A stretch of 64,000 bases of DNA from Verrucomicrobiaceae bacterium UBA1938 (GCA_002336895.1 DDFC01000010.1:124001-188000), one strand, 5' to 3'. Shown: positions 42,180-51,843, numbered from the stretch's first letter. The notes: generated by a model not told the origin, from the letters alone. Program-made: numbers and translations.

Positions 42180-43220
42180 GTGACGGAAATTTCAAAGAGA
42201 GTCATGCCCGAGGCGACGAACAGCGATGAAGAAGCGGATCTTCTGATGAAGAGCCCGCAGGACCGGCTGCCGCCTATGCCATGGATGGTGTGGCTGATGG
42301 GGGCTGCCGCGTGCGCGGCGCTGATCCTGGTGGTGACGCACCTGACAGAAGAAGAGGAATTTTTGAGCCTCCTGAAGCAGATGGATTTGAGGTGGCTGCT
42401 GCTGGCGCTGGTGCTGCAGGCCGGCACCTATCTGATGCAGGGCGTCGTATGGCGTGTGGCCACGGGTGCCACGGGGCATGAGCTGCCCCTGGGCAAATCT
42501 TATCAGATCAGCCTGGCGATGCTGTTTGTGGACCAGGCGCTGCCATCTGCCGGGATCAGCGGCGTGGCGGTGGTGTCTGGTGCGCTTTCACGCATGGGAC
42601 TGCCACGTGCGGTGGTGGCCTCAGCCGTGCTGGTGGACAATGGCATGTACTACCTGGCCTATGCAGCGTGCATGGGGGTGGCTCTGGCGGTGGCGCTGTA
42701 TCATGCCTGCCTGCCGGTGTGGGTGGATGTGGCGATGCTGATCTTTGTGCTGGCAGGCGCGGGGATGTGCTGGGTGCAGCTCTCGCTGCCAAACGGCGGC
42801 ATGCGCTGGCTGAAGCCCAGGCTGAGGCGCTTTGCCAAACTGGCCAAGCTGGCGGACTGGCTGGAGCATGCGCATCCGGCCATCGTGAAGAACAAGCGAG
42901 TGCTGTTTGCGGCCTTTGCGCTGCATGTGGTGAATTTTCTGCTGGATGCCACGACGATCTGGGTGGCGGCGCGCGCGCTGGGCGTGACGGCTTCTCCGGG
43001 CGGGGTGTTTTCCAGCTTCATGGTGTCCACGCTCTTCCGCACGATCGGGATCATTCCGGGAGGGCTTGGCACGTTTGAAACGGCGTCTGTGATGTCTCTG
43101 AAAAGCATCGGTCTGCCGCTGTCTCTGGGGCTGTCTGCGACGCTGCTGTTCCGCGGCCTGAGCTTCTGGCTGCCGATGGTGCCGGGGCTGGTGTGCGCGA
43201 AGCGGATGCTGAAAAATTAA
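42180..43220 (+). CDS. Integral membrane protein, LPG-synthase-TM / UPF0104 family
   Basis: 346 residues from GTG 42180, chosen for the GAGGT Shine-Dalgarno at 42166-42170; ATG 42204 is an alternative. About eight hydrophobic helices of the MprF flippase-domain family (PF03706): LRWLLLALVLQAGTYLMQGVVW, VDQALPSAGISGVAVVSGAL, DNGMYYLAYAACMGVALAVAL, and the family signature STLFRTIGIIPGGLGTFETASV. Members flip lysyl-phosphatidylglycerol or are found with polysaccharide and hopanoid pathways; here there is no synthase domain. It is divergent from the DevBCA-type exporter operon and converges with the mgtA gene, 2 bp apart. Confidence 0.88.
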   Translation: MTEISKRVMPEATNSDEEADLLMKSPQDRLPPMPWMVWLMGAAACAALILVVTHLTEEEEFLSLLKQMDLRWLLLALVLQAGTYLMQGVVWRVATGATGHELPLGKSYQISLAMLFVDQALPSAGISGVAVVSGALSRMGLPRAVVASAVLVDNGMYYLAYAACMGVALAVALYHACLPVWVDVAMLIFVLAGAGMCWVQLSLPNGGMRWLKPRLRRFAKLAKLADWLEHAHPAIVKNKRVLFAAFALHVVNFLLDATTIWVAARALGVTASPGGVFSSFMVSTLFRTIGIIPGGLGTFETASVMSLKSIGLPLSLGLSATLLFRGLSFWLPMVPGLVCAKRMLKN

Positions 43221-43222
43221 GA

Positions 43223-45742
43223 TCAGCGCTGCTCAAGACGTGCGAACATGATGCGTTTCATCATTTCGCTGGTGAGGAGGTAGAGCAGGGTGATGCCAGC
43301 AAGCGTGAGCATGAAATACCAAGGCGGCGGCACGAGGCCGAAGAGTGCTCCGAGCGGTGTGTAGGGCAGGAAAATGACGCTGCCTGCCACGGTGAGCGTG
43401 GCAGCGGCAAGAATGCGGCCGGGACGGCTTTTAAAAATGGAGCGGTGCGTACGAATGACCATGACGATGAACATCTGTGTCAGCACGGACTCAATGAACC
43501 AGCCGGTCTGAAACTGACTTTCGGTGGCATGCAGCAGAAGCAGCAGCGCGCCGAAGGTCAGGTAGTCGAAGACAGAGCTGACAAGGCCGAAGGCGACCAT
43601 GAAACGGCGGATGAACTTCTGATCCCAGCGGCGGGGCTTCTGCACCTGCTCGGGATCGACGGAATCGGTGGCAATGGTGAGCGCGGGGAGGTCTGAGAGG
43701 AAGTTGTTGAGCAGGATCTGCTTGGGCAGCAGCGGGAGGAAGGGCAGGAAGAGGGAGGCTCCGGCCATGCTGAACATGTTGCCGAAATTGGCACTGGTGG
43801 CGATGAAGATGTATTTGAGCGTATTGGCGAACGTGATGCGGCCATTGCGTACACCGCGCGCCAGGACGCCGAGGTCATGGCGCAGCAGCACGATGTCCGC
43901 AGCCTCCTTGGCCACATCCACTGCACCATCGACGGAGATGCCCACATCGGCGGCGTGGAGTGCGGAGGCGTCATTGATGCCATCGCCCAGATAACCGACG
44001 ACGTGACCCGCCTTGCGCAGGGCGATGAGGATGCGCTCTTTTTGATTGGGCTCGGTCTCGGCAAAGATGTCCACCTCGCTGACGCGATTGACGAGCGCGG
44101 CGTCGTTCATCTGGTGCAGGATGTCTCCGGTGAGCACCTCCGGGCTGGCGATGCCCATCTGCGCGCCGAGGCGCTGGGCCACGAGGCGGTTGTCTCCGGT
44201 GATGACCTTGAGCCCGACGCCGAGCTGGCGCAGCTCCTGAATGGCCTCTGCGGCTCCGGCTTTCGGTGGGTCGTCAAAAAGGAGGAAGCCGGTGAAGGTC
44301 ATGTCCTGCTCATCATCCTTGTTGATCACGGGATCATCAGTGACATCCCGGCAGGCAAGGCCGAGCACGCGGTGGCCGGCGTGGCTGTAATCTGCAAAGC
44401 GCTGCTGCAGGGTGTCACGAAATGCCTCGATGGGCTGATCCCCGCCGGAAGCTGCCACCTTGGTGCAAACGGCGAGCACATTGGTGAAAGCCCCCTTGGT
44501 GATCATGAGGTGGCGGTGTGAGCCATTGGCATGCTCCACGACAACGCTGAGGCGCTTGCGGATGAAGTCGTAGGGCACCTCGTCAAACTTGTGCCAGCCG
44601 GAGATGTCGAGGCCGGTTTCGGCACGCAGCGCGGCATCAATGGGATTGGTGAAGCCGCTTTCAAAGGTGGCATTGAGCACGCCGTGCAGGCGCACGGTGT
44701 CGCTTGCGTTCCCCTGCGCATCATGCGCGGCAAGGAGGCGCACGCGGCCCTCGGTGAGGGTGCCGGTTTTGTCCGAGCAGAGGACATTCATGCTGCCGAA
44801 GTTTTCGATGGAGGAGAGGCGGCGGACAATGACCTGATCCTGCGCCATGCGCTTGGCACCACGCGCCAGAGTGATGCTGACGATGGCAGGAAGCAGCTCG
44901 GGGGTCATTCCCACGGCAAGAGCGAGCGCAAACATGAAAGCCTCCAGCACAGGACGGTGGAAGAAGACATTGATGGCAAAAATGGCGATGACGAAGAGCA
45001 GCGTGACCCTGATGAGCATTTCGCCGAAACGGCGCAGCCCGCGCTCGAAATCCGTCTCTGGGGCCCGCAGACGCAGGCGCTCTGAGATGGTGCCAAACTC
45101 GGTGTCTGAACCCGTGTCCATGATGAGGACACGTGCGGTGCCGCTGACGACATGGGTGCCTTCAAAGACGGCGTTGGTACGCTCGCTCTGGCGGGCGTCG
45201 GCGGCCACAGTGCCGGCTTTTTTCTCGGCGGGGTAGCTCTCTCCGGTGAGGGCGGATTCATCGACGAAGAGGTCCTTGGACTCCAGCAGGAGGCCGTCTC
45301 CGGGGATGGTGTCTCCGGCGCTGAGGAGGACGACGTCTCCTGGCACCACCTGCTCGGCGGGGACTTCGATTTTCTGATCATCTCGCAGCACGGTGGCGCG
45401 GGCCTGGATCATGGCGAGGAGCGCAGCCACGGCATTGGCGGCGCGGTACTCCTGCCAGAAGCCGAGCAGCGTGCTCATAAGCACGACGGTGGAGACGATG
45501 AGGACATCCATCTTGTCTCCGAGAAAGGCGGAGATGGACATGGCCACCAGCAGCAGAATGACGAGCGGGCTGCGGAACTGATTGAGCAGCAGACGCCAGG
45601 GGCCGCGGCTGGTTTTGCGCAGATGCGTGCTGGATTCAGCGAGGCGGGTGGCGGCCTCTGCAGAGGTGAGGCCGCTGCTGCGTGAACGTACCTGGCTTAG
45701 GGCTGCATCAATGGCGAGCAGGTGAATGTTCATGCGTGCCAT
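43223..45742 (-). CDS. mgtA: Magnesium-translocating P-type ATPase (MgtA type)
   Basis: 839 residues from ATG 45742; ATG 45733 is a possible start. P-type signatures are complete: actuator loop DESALTGESYPAEK, phosphorylation site CSDKTGTLTEGRV, nucleotide-binding domain FDEVPYDFIRKRLSVVVE, hinge GDGINDASALHAADVGISV. The M4 motif VGMTPELLPAIV and late membrane segment motif LPKQILLNNFLSDLPAL are typical of the P3B (MgtA/MgtB) group, which imports Mg2+ into the cytoplasm. No regulator or leader such as an mgtL/PhoPQ module is visible upstream. It is followed in the 5' direction by a DUF883-like small gene and a second P-type ATPase, all on the minus strand. Confidence 0.93.
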   Translation of the reverse strand: MARMNIHLLAIDAALSQVRSRSSGLTSAEAATRLAESSTHLRKTSRGPWRLLLNQFRSPLVILLLVAMSISAFLGDKMDVLIVSTVVLMSTLLGFWQEYRAANAVAALLAMIQARATVLRDDQKIEVPAEQVVPGDVVLLSAGDTIPGDGLLLESKDLFVDESALTGESYPAEKKAGTVAADARQSERTNAVFEGTHVVSGTARVLIMDTGSDTEFGTISERLRLRAPETDFERGLRRFGEMLIRVTLLFVIAIFAINVFFHRPVLEAFMFALALAVGMTPELLPAIVSITLARGAKRMAQDQVIVRRLSSIENFGSMNVLCSDKTGTLTEGRVRLLAAHDAQGNASDTVRLHGVLNATFESGFTNPIDAALRAETGLDISGWHKFDEVPYDFIRKRLSVVVEHANGSHRHLMITKGAFTNVLAVCTKVAASGGDQPIEAFRDTLQQRFADYSHAGHRVLGLACRDVTDDPVINKDDEQDMTFTGFLLFDDPPKAGAAEAIQELRQLGVGLKVITGDNRLVAQRLGAQMGIASPEVLTGDILHQMNDAALVNRVSEVDIFAETEPNQKERILIALRKAGHVVGYLGDGINDASALHAADVGISVDGAVDVAKEAADIVLLRHDLGVLARGVRNGRITFANTLKYIFIATSANFGNMFSMAGASLFLPFLPLLPKQILLNNFLSDLPALTIATDSVDPEQVQKPRRWDQKFIRRFMVAFGLVSSVFDYLTFGALLLLLHATESQFQTGWFIESVLTQMFIVMVIRTHRSIFKSRPGRILAAATLTVAGSVIFLPYTPLGALFGLVPPPWYFMLTLAGITLLYLLTSEMMKRIMFARLEQR

Positions 45743-45828
45743 CTGTCCGGCGGCGGAGCGTTTTTGCAATGGGACAGTGGTGGCATGAGTGTGACGAACG
45801 ACTCATCTCATTGAATGCAAAGGCAGTG

Positions 45829-46095
45829 TCAGCGGGATTTGGAGTCGATCTTTTCGCAGCAGATCTCGAAGGCCTTGAGCACACCGAGGCCGAGCAGCGC
45901 AGGCGGCAGCAGGCGGGAGGTCAGAGTGGAGGTGATTCGTGCCAGCATGCGCGGCGGTGCGAGATTCAGCACGAGGCCCACCCCGAGCGCGGCGGCCACG
46001 GCCTTGGCGGGCTGCTCGCGAACGTAGTCTTCCACACTCTGGAGTGTGCGCTGGATGGAGAGCTCAGCAGCATGGGGTGGAGGTGTGTGCTTCAT
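45829..46095 (-). CDS. Small DUF883-like (ElaB/YqjD-type) membrane protein
   Basis: 88 residues from ATG 46095; the frame is open well upstream but those residues are Arg/His-rich shadow. The segment SVEDYVREQPAKAVAAALGVGLVLNL matches the C-terminal half of DUF883 proteins, small inner-membrane, ribosome-associated or stationary-phase proteins (YqjD, ElaB). A second hydrophobic stretch (LLPPALLGLGVLKAFEICC) follows. It lies between two P-type ATPase genes with the same orientation (98 bp after one and 86 bp before the next), suggesting joint transcription. Confidence 0.7.
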   Translation of the reverse strand: MKHTPPPHAAELSIQRTLQSVEDYVREQPAKAVAAALGVGLVLNLAPPRMLARITSTLTSRLLPPALLGLGVLKAFEICCEKIDSKSR

Positions 46096-46193
46096 GACCG
46101 TGTGAAGATAGGTGATGGCAAAGGCAGGGCTCCGCGCTTTTTGGCGATTTATAGATGGAAGATGCGCGGAATGGCACAATGAGCCAGCTGAAT

Positions 46194-48893
46194 TCAGCCG
46201 CACGCCGACACCTTGTGCTCCAGTGCGCGCCGGGCCAGCCATTTGCGGCCTTCTTCCACCCAGAGCACGCTGCTGCCGATGAGGCCGAGGAGAAGGAAGT
46301 CCGCCAGGGGGATCGGCACGGTGTGGAAGATGCGGTTCATTGACCCGGTGTAGATGACAATGAGCTGCAGGATATTGCCAAGCACGAGGCCGCCTACGAG
46401 CCATGCATTCTTCAGCACATCGAGATTGAGGGCCGATTTCAAGGTGCTGCGGCAGTTGAGCAGATTGAACCACTGGCAGACGACCACCAGGGTGAAGGTT
46501 TCGCTCTGCACCAGTTCAAAGGGGGCGGAGGTCGTCAGACGCCAGGTGAAGAAGCTGAAGATCGCGATCACGGATGTCGTGGACATGAGGAGGAGCCGGC
46601 CAAACATGGAACGGGTGATGAGCGGTTCATTCACCGGTGTGGGAGTACGGCGCATTTCGTCCCCTTCAGGGCCCTCCATGACGAGGTTCACGGTCACGGT
46701 GCCCTCGGTGACGATGTTGATCCACAGTATCTGCACAGCCGCCAGAGGAAGGGGATAGCCGCAGAGCAGCGCCAGAAGAAGCACGAAGATTTCGTCGATG
46801 GAGGTGGCGAACAGGAACAGCATGACCTTCTTGAGGTTCTGATAGACGAGGCGGCCTTCGGCGACGGCTTTGATGATGGTGGCGAAGTTGTCGTCTGTGA
46901 GGACGATTTTGGCCGCGCCTTTGGCGACTTCGGTGCCGGTGATTCCCATGGCGACACCGACATCGGCCGCGGCCAGGGCTGGGGCGTCGTTTACGCCATC
47001 TCCCGTCATGGCCACGACTTTTTGCCGGGACTGGAAGGCGGAGACGATGCGCAGCTTTTGCGCAGGGTGCACGCGTGCAAAGACCGAGATGCGATCGAGG
47101 TTGGCCCGGAGGTCCTGCTCCGGCATCAATTCGAGCTCGCTGCCATCCACAGCGAGATCTCCGGGCTGTGCGATGCCCAGTGCGGTGGCGATCGCCAGGC
47201 CGGTGGCTTTGTGATCGCCGGTGACCATGACGGGGCGGATGCCTGCGGCCTGGCATTCGGCGACGGCGGCGCGCACTTCATCGCGCGGCGGGTCCATCTG
47301 CGCCAGCAGACCGAGGAAGCGAATGCGCCCGCGAAAGGGATCAAAGCCTGCGCGCTCATCCAGAGGAGCGTCCCGTACTTCGCCAACGGCGAGCACGCGC
47401 AACGCCTGCGCGGCGAGGGTGTCCGCAGCCTGCTGTGTGCGGGGCAGGTCGAGAGTCGCCGGGTCGCAGAGGACTAGCAGCATTTCGGGCGCTCCTTTGA
47501 AGACGATGCGCCTTTCCGAGCCGTTCTGGTGCAGCGTGGCCATCATCTTGGTGGCTGAATCAAAGGGGATCTCCGCATGGCGCGGCCACTGGTGGCGCAG
47601 TGTTTGTGGCTCCACGCAGCCTTTGAGCGCCACGGTGAGAAGCGCTGCCTCGGTAGGATCTCCCAATGGCCTCCAGCGGGAGTCTGCGGCATCTGGTGGC
47701 ACGAGCTGCGCGTCGTTGCACAGCACGGCGGCTTCCAGCAGGGCGCGGAGTGTGGCGTCATCCTGTGCGGTGATGTCCGCGTCCCCACAGGAGAGACTGC
47801 CTGCCGGAGAGTAGCCGGTACCGTGGGCGTCTATCTGCCTGCCGTCCGCCAGCAGCAGGGTGGTGACGGTCATTTCGTTCCTGGTGAGGGTGCCCGTTTT
47901 GTCGCTGCAGATGATGCTGGTGGAGCCGAGAGTCTCCACGGCGGCAAGACGACGCACGATGGCGCCACGCCGTGCCATGCGCTGCATGCCCACGGCCAGT
48001 GCGATGGTCATGGCCACCGGCAGCCCCTCAGGGACCATCGAGACCAGCTCACTGACGGCCACCATGAAAATCTGGGTGAAGGGGATGCCGCGCATGAGGC
48101 CAAAGGCGAGCATGATGCCAAACAGCAGAACCGCTGCGGCCACGAGCCACTGGCCGAACTGCTGCAGGCGAAGCTCCAGCGGTGTTCTGGGCTCCCTGGC
48201 CGCAGTGGTCAGCCCGGCGATTTTTCCGACTTCCGTCTGCAGGCCTGTGGCGACGACCACCGCACGCCCGCGGCCCGAGGTGAGGTGGGTGCCGGAGAAG
48301 AGCATGTTTTTGCGGTCTCCGAGCACGGTATCCTCCGGCAGGACATCGGTGTGTTTCAGCACGGGCAGTGACTCGCCGGTGAGTGCCGCCTCGGTGGCTT
48401 CCAAAGCGGATGCTTCAAGCAGACGTGCATCGGCGCCGACGGCATCTCCAGCGGCAAGGAGCAAGATGTCTCCGGGAACCAGCTCGCGTGCTGCGATGAC
48501 CGTTTCATGCCCATCTCTGATGGTGCGAACATTCAGAGATGACATGGAACGCAGCCCGGCCATGGAGTGCTCGGCACGTCCCTCCTGCAGTGCGCCGATG
48601 ACGGCATTGACCAGCAGCACGACGAGGATCACGGCAGCATCGCTGGCGTGCCCCATGGCAAACGAGATCAGAGCCGCGACCAAGAGAATGTAGATGAGCG
48701 GGCTGGCGAACTGGGAGGCAAAGATTCGCCACAGGGGCTTGCGCGGAGTTTCAGGCAGGCCATTGAGGCCGTGCTGTGTGAGGCGCGCTGCCGCCTCAGC
48801 GGCGGTCAGTCCAGAATGAGCATCCGTCTGCCATGAGGAGGCGACCATATCGGAGGTCGCGGCGTGCCAGCAGAGCTGTGGATTCACAGGCAT
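46194..48893 (-). CDS. Cation-translocating P-type ATPase (PacL/PMA1-like, P2 type)
   Basis: 899 residues, ATG 48893. N-terminal cation-ATPase domain (LTAAEAAARLTQHGLNGLPE), actuator ATEAALTGESLPVLK, phosphorylation site CSDKTGTLTRNEMTV, nucleotide-binding KMMATLHQNGSERRIVFKGAPE, and hinge TGDGVNDAPALAAADVGVAMG. Membrane segment 4 has VSMVPEGLPVAM like Ca2+ and Na+/K+ pumps. Segment 6, normally containing N-x-x-T-D-G in Ca2+ pumps, here reads WINIVTEGTVTVNLVMEGPEGDEM, with Glu for Asp. The group is annotated as Ca2+ or monovalent-cation exporters; substrate cannot be set by eye. It leads a three-gene minus-strand set with the DUF883-like gene and mgtA. Confidence 0.9.
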   Translation of the reverse strand: MPVNPQLCWHAATSDMVASSWQTDAHSGLTAAEAAARLTQHGLNGLPETPRKPLWRIFASQFASPLIYILLVAALISFAMGHASDAAVILVVLLVNAVIGALQEGRAEHSMAGLRSMSSLNVRTIRDGHETVIAARELVPGDILLLAAGDAVGADARLLEASALEATEAALTGESLPVLKHTDVLPEDTVLGDRKNMLFSGTHLTSGRGRAVVVATGLQTEVGKIAGLTTAAREPRTPLELRLQQFGQWLVAAAVLLFGIMLAFGLMRGIPFTQIFMVAVSELVSMVPEGLPVAMTIALAVGMQRMARRGAIVRRLAAVETLGSTSIICSDKTGTLTRNEMTVTTLLLADGRQIDAHGTGYSPAGSLSCGDADITAQDDATLRALLEAAVLCNDAQLVPPDAADSRWRPLGDPTEAALLTVALKGCVEPQTLRHQWPRHAEIPFDSATKMMATLHQNGSERRIVFKGAPEMLLVLCDPATLDLPRTQQAADTLAAQALRVLAVGEVRDAPLDERAGFDPFRGRIRFLGLLAQMDPPRDEVRAAVAECQAAGIRPVMVTGDHKATGLAIATALGIAQPGDLAVDGSELELMPEQDLRANLDRISVFARVHPAQKLRIVSAFQSRQKVVAMTGDGVNDAPALAAADVGVAMGITGTEVAKGAAKIVLTDDNFATIIKAVAEGRLVYQNLKKVMLFLFATSIDEIFVLLLALLCGYPLPLAAVQILWINIVTEGTVTVNLVMEGPEGDEMRRTPTPVNEPLITRSMFGRLLLMSTTSVIAIFSFFTWRLTTSAPFELVQSETFTLVVVCQWFNLLNCRSTLKSALNLDVLKNAWLVGGLVLGNILQLIVIYTGSMNRIFHTVPIPLADFLLLGLIGSSVLWVEEGRKWLARRALEHKVSACG

Positions 48894-48968
48894 GAGGAAT
48901 CATACCGCAGCACGGTGGCATGGCGACGCCATGTTTGCGTTTTGCGCATCGCATTTGCGCAGCAGCCG

Positions 48969-50366
48969 TTACTTGGAGAGGCGGTCGATGACGTTTTTGG
49001 TGATGCGGATGACGGTGGCGTCCTCGCCTTTGAGGCCGTGGGCCCAGTCGGTGGTAGCAGCGGTGAAGACGGTGCCGCCGCGTGTGTAGAGGCCGAGGCA
49101 GGCTGCGCCGGTGCGGCCGGTCTCCCATTTTTCATACCACTCGGCGTCGTCCGGGTGCCAGCGCACGGGGCAGGTGGCGAGGACTTCAAAGGTCTTGGGC
49201 GTGCCGTCTTTGAAGGTGGGGAAGGGGAGGCCGTTTTTCCATTCCAGCTGGCAGCCGTCGCACTCGTAGCCGACGATGGTGTCCTTGCCGCCGAACTTGT
49301 CTCCACGCTTGAGGCTGGTGCCTTCGAAGATCCAGTGATCCGGGCGGTGCACTTCATACTCGGCGGGGTCGTCCATGAACTGGCCGTGGCTTTTGCGGTA
49401 GCCGCCATAGAGGAAGCCGACGCCGGTGAGTTCATTTTCCGGGCGCTGAAGCAGGTGGTGACTCCAGAGGGTGCTGACGGTTTTGTACTGACGTGCCTGA
49501 TAGACGGGATCGAGGTGGTAGTTCTGCTTGCAGCAAGTGAAGGCGCGGCCGCCGTCCTCGGCGCGGACCTGCCAGCAGCAGGTGTTGCCGCTGAAGAAGG
49601 CGACGTTGCCGCCTTTGCCGATCCAGGCTTCGAGGTTGTCGCGCATGGGAGTGCTCCAGTATTCGTCATGACCGACGCTGAGGACGAGCTTGTAGCTGGA
49701 GAGGATTTCGGGACGGAACTCGAGGTCGTCATTGGCGGCGAACTCGAGTGTGCAGCCGTTCTTTTCCGCCCACTGGACGAAGGGCAGTTCCCAGCGTGGA
49801 AACTGCGGCGGGCAGGGGCGCTCGAAGCTGACGCGGTGGCCCTGGTTGTTGGAGAGGCTGCTGTAGGCGTAAACGGAAAAGCCGCCCCAGTTGTTGTAGG
49901 CGTTGTAGGTGTTGGTACAGAGCTGGAGGAGGATCTTGGAGGTGCTGCCCGGCGTGGCCTGACGCACGATGAACCAGGCGCTGCCCTCGGCGGTGCGGCG
50001 GCCGCGGTGCGTCCATTTGCCGCCGGTGTCTGCAGCGCGGAAGATCACTTCATAGAAGCCGGACTTCCAGGCTGCGGTGCTGGGCACGCGGATGCTCTCC
50101 GGCCAGCGGCAGCCATTGGCGGAGGCGTCCTCCGGCACAGGGTAGGCGGCACCGGGCACCTCCGATTTTTTCCACACAACGGTGCGCTCTGCACCGAGAC
50201 GCGCGACTTCGATTTCATACTTGGCCGCCGTGGTGTTCACGTGGATGCCGATCTCCTCCCCCTGCGCGATGCTGCGCTGGCCGGCGTAGCCTTCGATGAA
50301 GAGGGGGGCGGGCTCCGCCGCGTGCAGGATGGGAACGAGGAGGAGGAGGGCGAGGATGCTGCGCAT
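48969..50366 (-). CDS. Secreted N,N-dimethylformamidase beta-subunit-like protein
   Basis: 465 residues, ATG 50366, signal peptide MRSILALLLLVPILHAA. Residues about 25-140 form a beta-sandwich that is usual before the catalytic part (FIEGYAGQRSIAQGEEIGIHVNT). Residues about 145-460 match the DmfA2-like domain: LLQLCTNTYNAYNNWGGFSVYAY, VLSVGHDEYWSTPMRDNLEAWIGKGGNV (written here in part as SVGHDEYWSTPM), GFLYGGYRKSHGQF, and GLYTRGGTVFTAATTDWAHGL. The DmfA2 subunit of dimethylformamidase carries the active site, but most genomic homologues, especially secreted ones, act on unknown substrates. Not accompanied by a DmfA1 small-subunit gene. Confidence 0.85.
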   Translation of the reverse strand: MRSILALLLLVPILHAAEPAPLFIEGYAGQRSIAQGEEIGIHVNTTAAKYEIEVARLGAERTVVWKKSEVPGAAYPVPEDASANGCRWPESIRVPSTAAWKSGFYEVIFRAADTGGKWTHRGRRTAEGSAWFIVRQATPGSTSKILLQLCTNTYNAYNNWGGFSVYAYSSLSNNQGHRVSFERPCPPQFPRWELPFVQWAEKNGCTLEFAANDDLEFRPEILSSYKLVLSVGHDEYWSTPMRDNLEAWIGKGGNVAFFSGNTCCWQVRAEDGGRAFTCCKQNYHLDPVYQARQYKTVSTLWSHHLLQRPENELTGVGFLYGGYRKSHGQFMDDPAEYEVHRPDHWIFEGTSLKRGDKFGGKDTIVGYECDGCQLEWKNGLPFPTFKDGTPKTFEVLATCPVRWHPDDAEWYEKWETGRTGAACLGLYTRGGTVFTAATTDWAHGLKGEDATVIRITKNVIDRLSK

Positions 50367-50428
50367 GACCTGACCGCTACGGCGGAGAGGTGCGGGGGCT
50401 TTCAGCCATGGTTGGGATCATCCTCCTG

Positions 50429-51007
50429 TCAGCGCAGCAGCGGGACGACTGTGCCGTCTGGAAGCTTAACCTTCGCCCGCGTGAGATCACGCAGCGGGCA
50501 AAGTGAGTGGATCCTTTTGAGATCGACCGCAGGAAGATAAAGACCTGAACTCCAGTCTGGCAGGCCGATCATCTCCAGTGTGTCGTCCTTGCAGGCCAGC
50601 GGGTACATGCCATTCGGAGACTTGGCATCGAGGGCGTTGATCTGCCGGGAATGCTTTTCCACCTGGTAACAAACACGCAGCAGAAGGTAGATCTGGGACG
50701 GGTAGGTGCCTGTGCCATCCGCCGTGAAGGAGGTGCGTTTTTCACGCAGCCAATTCTGATATGCCTGCACCGCCTCAGTACGTGCCGGCACTGACGCGGC
50801 CTGGAACTCCCGGGCGCAGGCACCGCAGGCGCGCCATTCCTCCAGCGTCCACAAGCGGTCTGATCTCCACAAAGGCACCTGGCGTATGCATTGCAGCAGT
50901 TTCGCAACCACTTCGGGGGCGGCAGTGTCAGCCTTCGCAGCGGCCCGCACGAGATGCAGCGGGAACAAAAGCAAAGCGGTCCATGAGAGATACCGGAGAG
51001 TTTTCAT
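50429..51007 (-). CDS. Secreted hypothetical protein
   Basis: 192 residues from ATG 51007; the frame extends six codons upstream. Signal peptide MKTLRYLSWTALLLFPLHLVRA. No family recognised. Several Cys (CIRQVPLW, CGACAREF, RVCYQVEK, PLACKDD, HSLCPL) suggest disulfides in an extracytoplasmic protein, and the CGAC looks thioredoxin-like only superficially. The rest is mixed helix and loop. It lies between the ECF sigma gene (33 bp) and the DmfA2-like gene (62 bp), all on the minus strand, so it may be co-transcribed. Confidence 0.7.
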   Translation of the reverse strand: MKTLRYLSWTALLLFPLHLVRAAAKADTAAPEVVAKLLQCIRQVPLWRSDRLWTLEEWRACGACAREFQAASVPARTEAVQAYQNWLREKRTSFTADGTGTYPSQIYLLLRVCYQVEKHSRQINALDAKSPNGMYPLACKDDTLEMIGLPDWSSGLYLPAVDLKRIHSLCPLRDLTRAKVKLPDGTVVPLLR

Positions 51008-51040
51008 GAGGCGTGGGCATCCCATTCACTCTTCGAGCCG

Positions 51041-51727
51041 TCATTCCTCCGCTTCGGCCAGTTTTGCGGCTTCACGCTTCAAAATGCGGCCGACGCGGTG
51101 TTTGGCGAGGTAGACCTGGGCGGCATTGACGCCGAGCTCCTTTTTCACGCGCTCGGGGCTCCAGCCTTTGAGGACGTAGCAAGAGAAGATCTGGAACTGG
51201 CGCGGGGAGACGAGGGCGCGGACGCGGCGCAGGGCGATGTCCATGACCTTGTCCTGCCATTCCTTTTCCCAGAGCTTTTCAAGGGCGACGCCGTTGGGGT
51301 CCGCACAGCGGTCGATCGGCGCGGTGCGGCGCTCGTCGGTTTCATCGGCATACAGATTGGCCTCGCGGCTCTGCTGCTTTTTGCGGCGGCGGAACTGGTC
51401 AAGGATGCGCCAGCGGGCCTGGTTGAGGAGGAAGGATTTGAAGGAGCCGAGGCTGGTGTCGAACTTCTTTTTCTGGAGGTTCTTGGCCACGCCGATGAAG
51501 GTTTCCTGCACGACGTCATTGGCCTCGTCATCGCTGAGGCCGGTCTTGCGTGCGACGTGGAAGACGAAGCCGGAGTAGGTGCGGTAGAATTCGTCCCAGC
51601 TGGCCCAGTCATCCCAATTGTCGAGTTTCTCAATGAGCGTTTTCCGGGTCGGGGGGGATCCGGAGGTCTCCTTGAGGAGTTCTTCAGTTTCTGCGACGTT
51701 GGGAATGTCGGACATGAGGGGAGTCAT
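51041..51727 (-). CDS. ECF-type RNA polymerase sigma factor
   Basis: 228 residues from ATG 51727; ATG 51715 is possible. Region 2 is visible as WDEFYRTYSGFVFHVARKTG, DEANDVVQETFIGVAKNL and GSFKSFLLNQARWRILDQFR; region 4 as ALVSPRQFQIFSCYVLKGWS, then PERVKKELGVNAAQVYLAKHRV (a helix-turn-helix). Length is above the typical ECF because of a 35-residue N-terminal extension and a linker rich in charged residues. No anti-sigma factor gene is adjacent. It is divergent from the TolC gene of the efflux operon, which makes that operon a candidate target, and it is upstream of two minus-strand genes for secreted proteins. Confidence 0.93.
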   Translation of the reverse strand: MTPLMSDIPNVAETEELLKETSGSPPTRKTLIEKLDNWDDWASWDEFYRTYSGFVFHVARKTGLSDDEANDVVQETFIGVAKNLQKKKFDTSLGSFKSFLLNQARWRILDQFRRRKKQQSREANLYADETDERRTAPIDRCADPNGVALEKLWEKEWQDKVMDIALRRVRALVSPRQFQIFSCYVLKGWSPERVKKELGVNAAQVYLAKHRVGRILKREAAKLAEAEE

Positions 51728-51843
51728 AGTAACGGAGTGCCGGAGGGTGGCAACGAGGTTTTGGCATGGATTCGATAGATTCCCCTAAGGGGCTGCGTAT
51801 CAATGGGCCCCCAAAAACCAACCTTTCCGGCTCAACCACCCCG

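Noticed and set aside
46096..46473. N-terminal extension of the DUF883-like small protein
   Set aside because: The extra residues are Arg/His/Pro-rich and overlap the 3' end of the P-type ATPase gene; ATG 46095 gives a compact family-like protein.
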